Positions 62,809-64,000 of a stretch of DNA of 64,000 nt are shown here, one piece after another. Source of the DNA: Streptomyces polyasparticus. Its GTDB lineage: Bacteria > Actinomycetota > Actinomycetes > Streptomycetales > Streptomycetaceae. The stretch spans positions 1 to 64,000 of the forward strand of contig NZ_JACTVJ010000029.1 in the NCBI RefSeq assembly GCF_014493765.1, in the 5' to 3' direction. The notes below the pieces were generated by a model. The model was given only the letters and a program-made list of their open reading frames with translations. It was not told the DNA's origin and searched no databases. The first letter of the stretch is position 1. Each line of letters begins with the position of its first letter. The translations under genes and the position numbers were made by a program.

Positions 62809-63414
62809 ATGGCGGTGCGGGAGCGCGAAGGGCGTTCGGGGCGACCCTCGCCCGAGCGCATCCTCGAGGAGGTCATGACGGCGGTCGCCGAGCACGGCCT
62901 CGCGGAGCTCACCATGGCCTCGCTCGGCCGGCGGCTCGGCATGAGCGGCGGCCATATCCTCTACTACTTCGGCAGCAAGGACCGGATCTTCCTGGAGGCC
63001 CTGCGCTTCAGCGAGGGCCGGCTCGCCGAGGAGCGGCGCGCCCTGCTGAACCGGCGGGTGACGGCGGAGCGCAAGCTGGAACAGTTCCTCGATCTGTATC
63101 TGCCGCGCGAGGCCCGCGACCCGCGCTGGATGCTCTGGATCGAACTGTGGGCCCGTACGCCGTCCGACGAGGAACTGCGCACGGCGCAGGACGAACTCGA
63201 CGCGGGCTGGCAGGAGGACCTGACGGCGCTGCTTGCGCGCGGGGTCCGGCAGGGACGCTTCGCGGCCCACGACTGCCCGGCGGTCGCGAGTCAACTCCTC
63301 GCGCTCCTCGACGGGTTGAGCACCCGGGTCGTCCTCGGCCTGCGCGGCGCCGAACGGGCGGCGGCGCTGGATACGGCGCGGGCGGCGGCGAAGTCGCTGG
63401 TGCCGCGGGCCTGA
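62809..63414 (+). CDS. TetR-family regulator
   Basis: 201 residues from ATG 62809 with GAAGGAG about 9 bases upstream. The HTH is at ~17-63 (RILEEVMTAVAEHGLAELTMASLGRRLGMSGGHILYYFGSKDRIFLEAL), followed by a helical ligand domain of the TetR_C type with DPRWMLWIELWARTPSDEELRTAQDELDAGWQEDLTALLARGVRQGRF. It resembles BetI/RutR-like regulators. Divergent from the NCS1 permease and amidohydrolase genes, which it should repress until their substrate appears. Confidence 0.93.
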   Translation: MAVREREGRSGRPSPERILEEVMTAVAEHGLAELTMASLGRRLGMSGGHILYYFGSKDRIFLEALRFSEGRLAEERRALLNRRVTAERKLEQFLDLYLPREARDPRWMLWIELWARTPSDEELRTAQDELDAGWQEDLTALLARGVRQGRFAAHDCPAVASQLLALLDGLSTRVVLGLRGAERAAALDTARAAAKSLVPRA

Positions 63415-63451
63415 GCCCCGCGGATACGACGGCCGCCGCCGAGCACCCCCG

Positions 63452-64000
63452 TCAGCGCCGGGAACCCACCAACTCCCCCGGCCGGTAGGGCACATACGCC
63501 GCGCCGTCCAGGCCGAGCTCGACCGCCGCACGCTGCAGGACGTGCGGCTGGGCCCGGTCGTCCCAGCGGCCGGTGTCCAGGCGGTGCTCCATGGCGTGGA
63601 CGGCTGCCACGTACTCGGCGGTGGTGAAGGCGCAGTGGCCGGGGCGGGCCACGTAGGCCTGGCGCAGCAGGGGTGCGTCCGCGGCGGCCCGTACGCGGTC
63701 GGCGAAGGCGTTCTCCTGCTCCACCGGGACGAGTTGGTCGGCGATGTTGTGCACGTTCAGGAGGGGTACGTCGAGGCCCTGTCCGGCCGTCGAGGTGCGC
63801 TGCGCCGTGCGTACCGCCGCCGGGTCGGCCGTGATGTGCGCGTCGCGGGTGAGCGTGGCCAGGTCGGCGCCCAGGTCGAGACCCGCGGTGCGGTAGAGGG
63901 CACGCACCTGCGGGGCGTGTGCGGAGGCGGCGAGCAGGCGCGCGTAGTCGACGCCCTTGGTGCCCGAGGGGTTGCCGCCCACCGCCTGCTCGATGTGGTA
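63452..64000 (-). CDS. alpha/beta hydrolase, C-terminal part, continues beyond window
   Basis: The frame is open to the last base, so the start lies outside. The visible ~180 residues hold the tail of an alpha/beta hydrolase: LDVPLLNVHNIADQLVPVEQENAF with the acid aspartate, and ARPGHCAFTTAEYVAAVHAME with the histidine. An earlier GTKGVDYARLLAASAHAPQVRALY helix region suits a lid. Substrate unknown. It converges with tetR with a 37 bp gap. Confidence 0.8.
   Translation of the reverse strand, partial: YHIEQAVGGNPSGTKGVDYARLLAASAHAPQVRALYRTAGLDLGADLATLTRDAHITADPAAVRTAQRTSTAGQGLDVPLLNVHNIADQLVPVEQENAFADRVRAAADAPLLRQAYVARPGHCAFTTAEYVAAVHAMEHRLDTGRWDDRAQPHVLQRAAVELGLDGAAYVPYRPGELVGSRR

Overview
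The window reads as chromosome of a high-GC actinomycete, almost certainly Streptomyces or a close relative. The signs are extreme G+C at third codon positions, GTG and TTG starts, many 4-8 bp gene overlaps, Tat and lipoprotein signal peptides, and Streptomyces-typical families (HbpS-like haem-binding protein, DUF6086, PAS-GAF-SpoIIE phosphatase, CebR-like LacI operators, DUF1996 secreted protein). I saw no tRNA, rRNA, insertion sequence, CRISPR array or prophage. Genus is an inference from gene content.

Left part (1-11.9 kb): end of a lutC-like gene, then thyA-folA, a SpoIIE-type phosphatase, a haem-binding protein, an ankyrin protein overlapping a beta-propeller lipoprotein, and a divergent merR / alkylmercury-lyase pair sharing a textbook MerR promoter. 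Small orphan genes and a decayed HEAT-repeat gene follow. 12.0-19.3 kb: a ferrous iron operon feoA-feoB-feoC behind a DtxR-type box, then a tightly overlapping lipid operon (OlsB-like GNAT, OlsA-like PlsC, DedA), followed by an APC permease. 19.3-37.4 kb: mixed genes, including an XRE-cupin regulator/YbaK/M28 peptidase operon divergent from an EamA transporter, two left-handed beta-helix proteins, a Tat-exported GH3 glycosidase coupled to a type-B carboxylesterase, an MFS exporter, and a stump of an LD-carboxypeptidase.

38.3-49.8 kb is the most striking block. It encodes an amidohydrolase, an acetamidase/formamidase-family protein, carbamate kinase, a PucR regulator, an NCS1 permease, and the three-gene set FdrA-DUF1116-DUF2877, which in E. 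coli makes oxamate carbamoyltransferase. No allantoin genes accompany it. Together these could import a cyclic ureide or pyrimidine-like compound, open it, move its carbamoyl group to phosphate and harvest ATP. The DUF2877 protein carries an odd in-frame PYGxG repeat.

50.8-59.5 kb: a LacI-type regulator, a cytosolic GH3, a secreted GH2/clan-A-like hydrolase with an F5/8-type C domain, a DUF1996 protein and a Tat-exported beta-helix protein. Copies of one palindromic operator, built on GGGAGAGC/GCTCTCCC, lie before the regulator and between the last two genes, so this looks like a polysaccharide-response regulon. 59.5-63.4 kb: a YtcJ-type amidohydrolase and a second NCS1 permease, divergent from a TetR gene across a perfect 15-5-15 inverted repeat. 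The window ends inside an alpha/beta hydrolase.

A window-wide oddity is that at least five genes have their 3' end, stop codon included, tandemly duplicated in units of about 24-37 bp.
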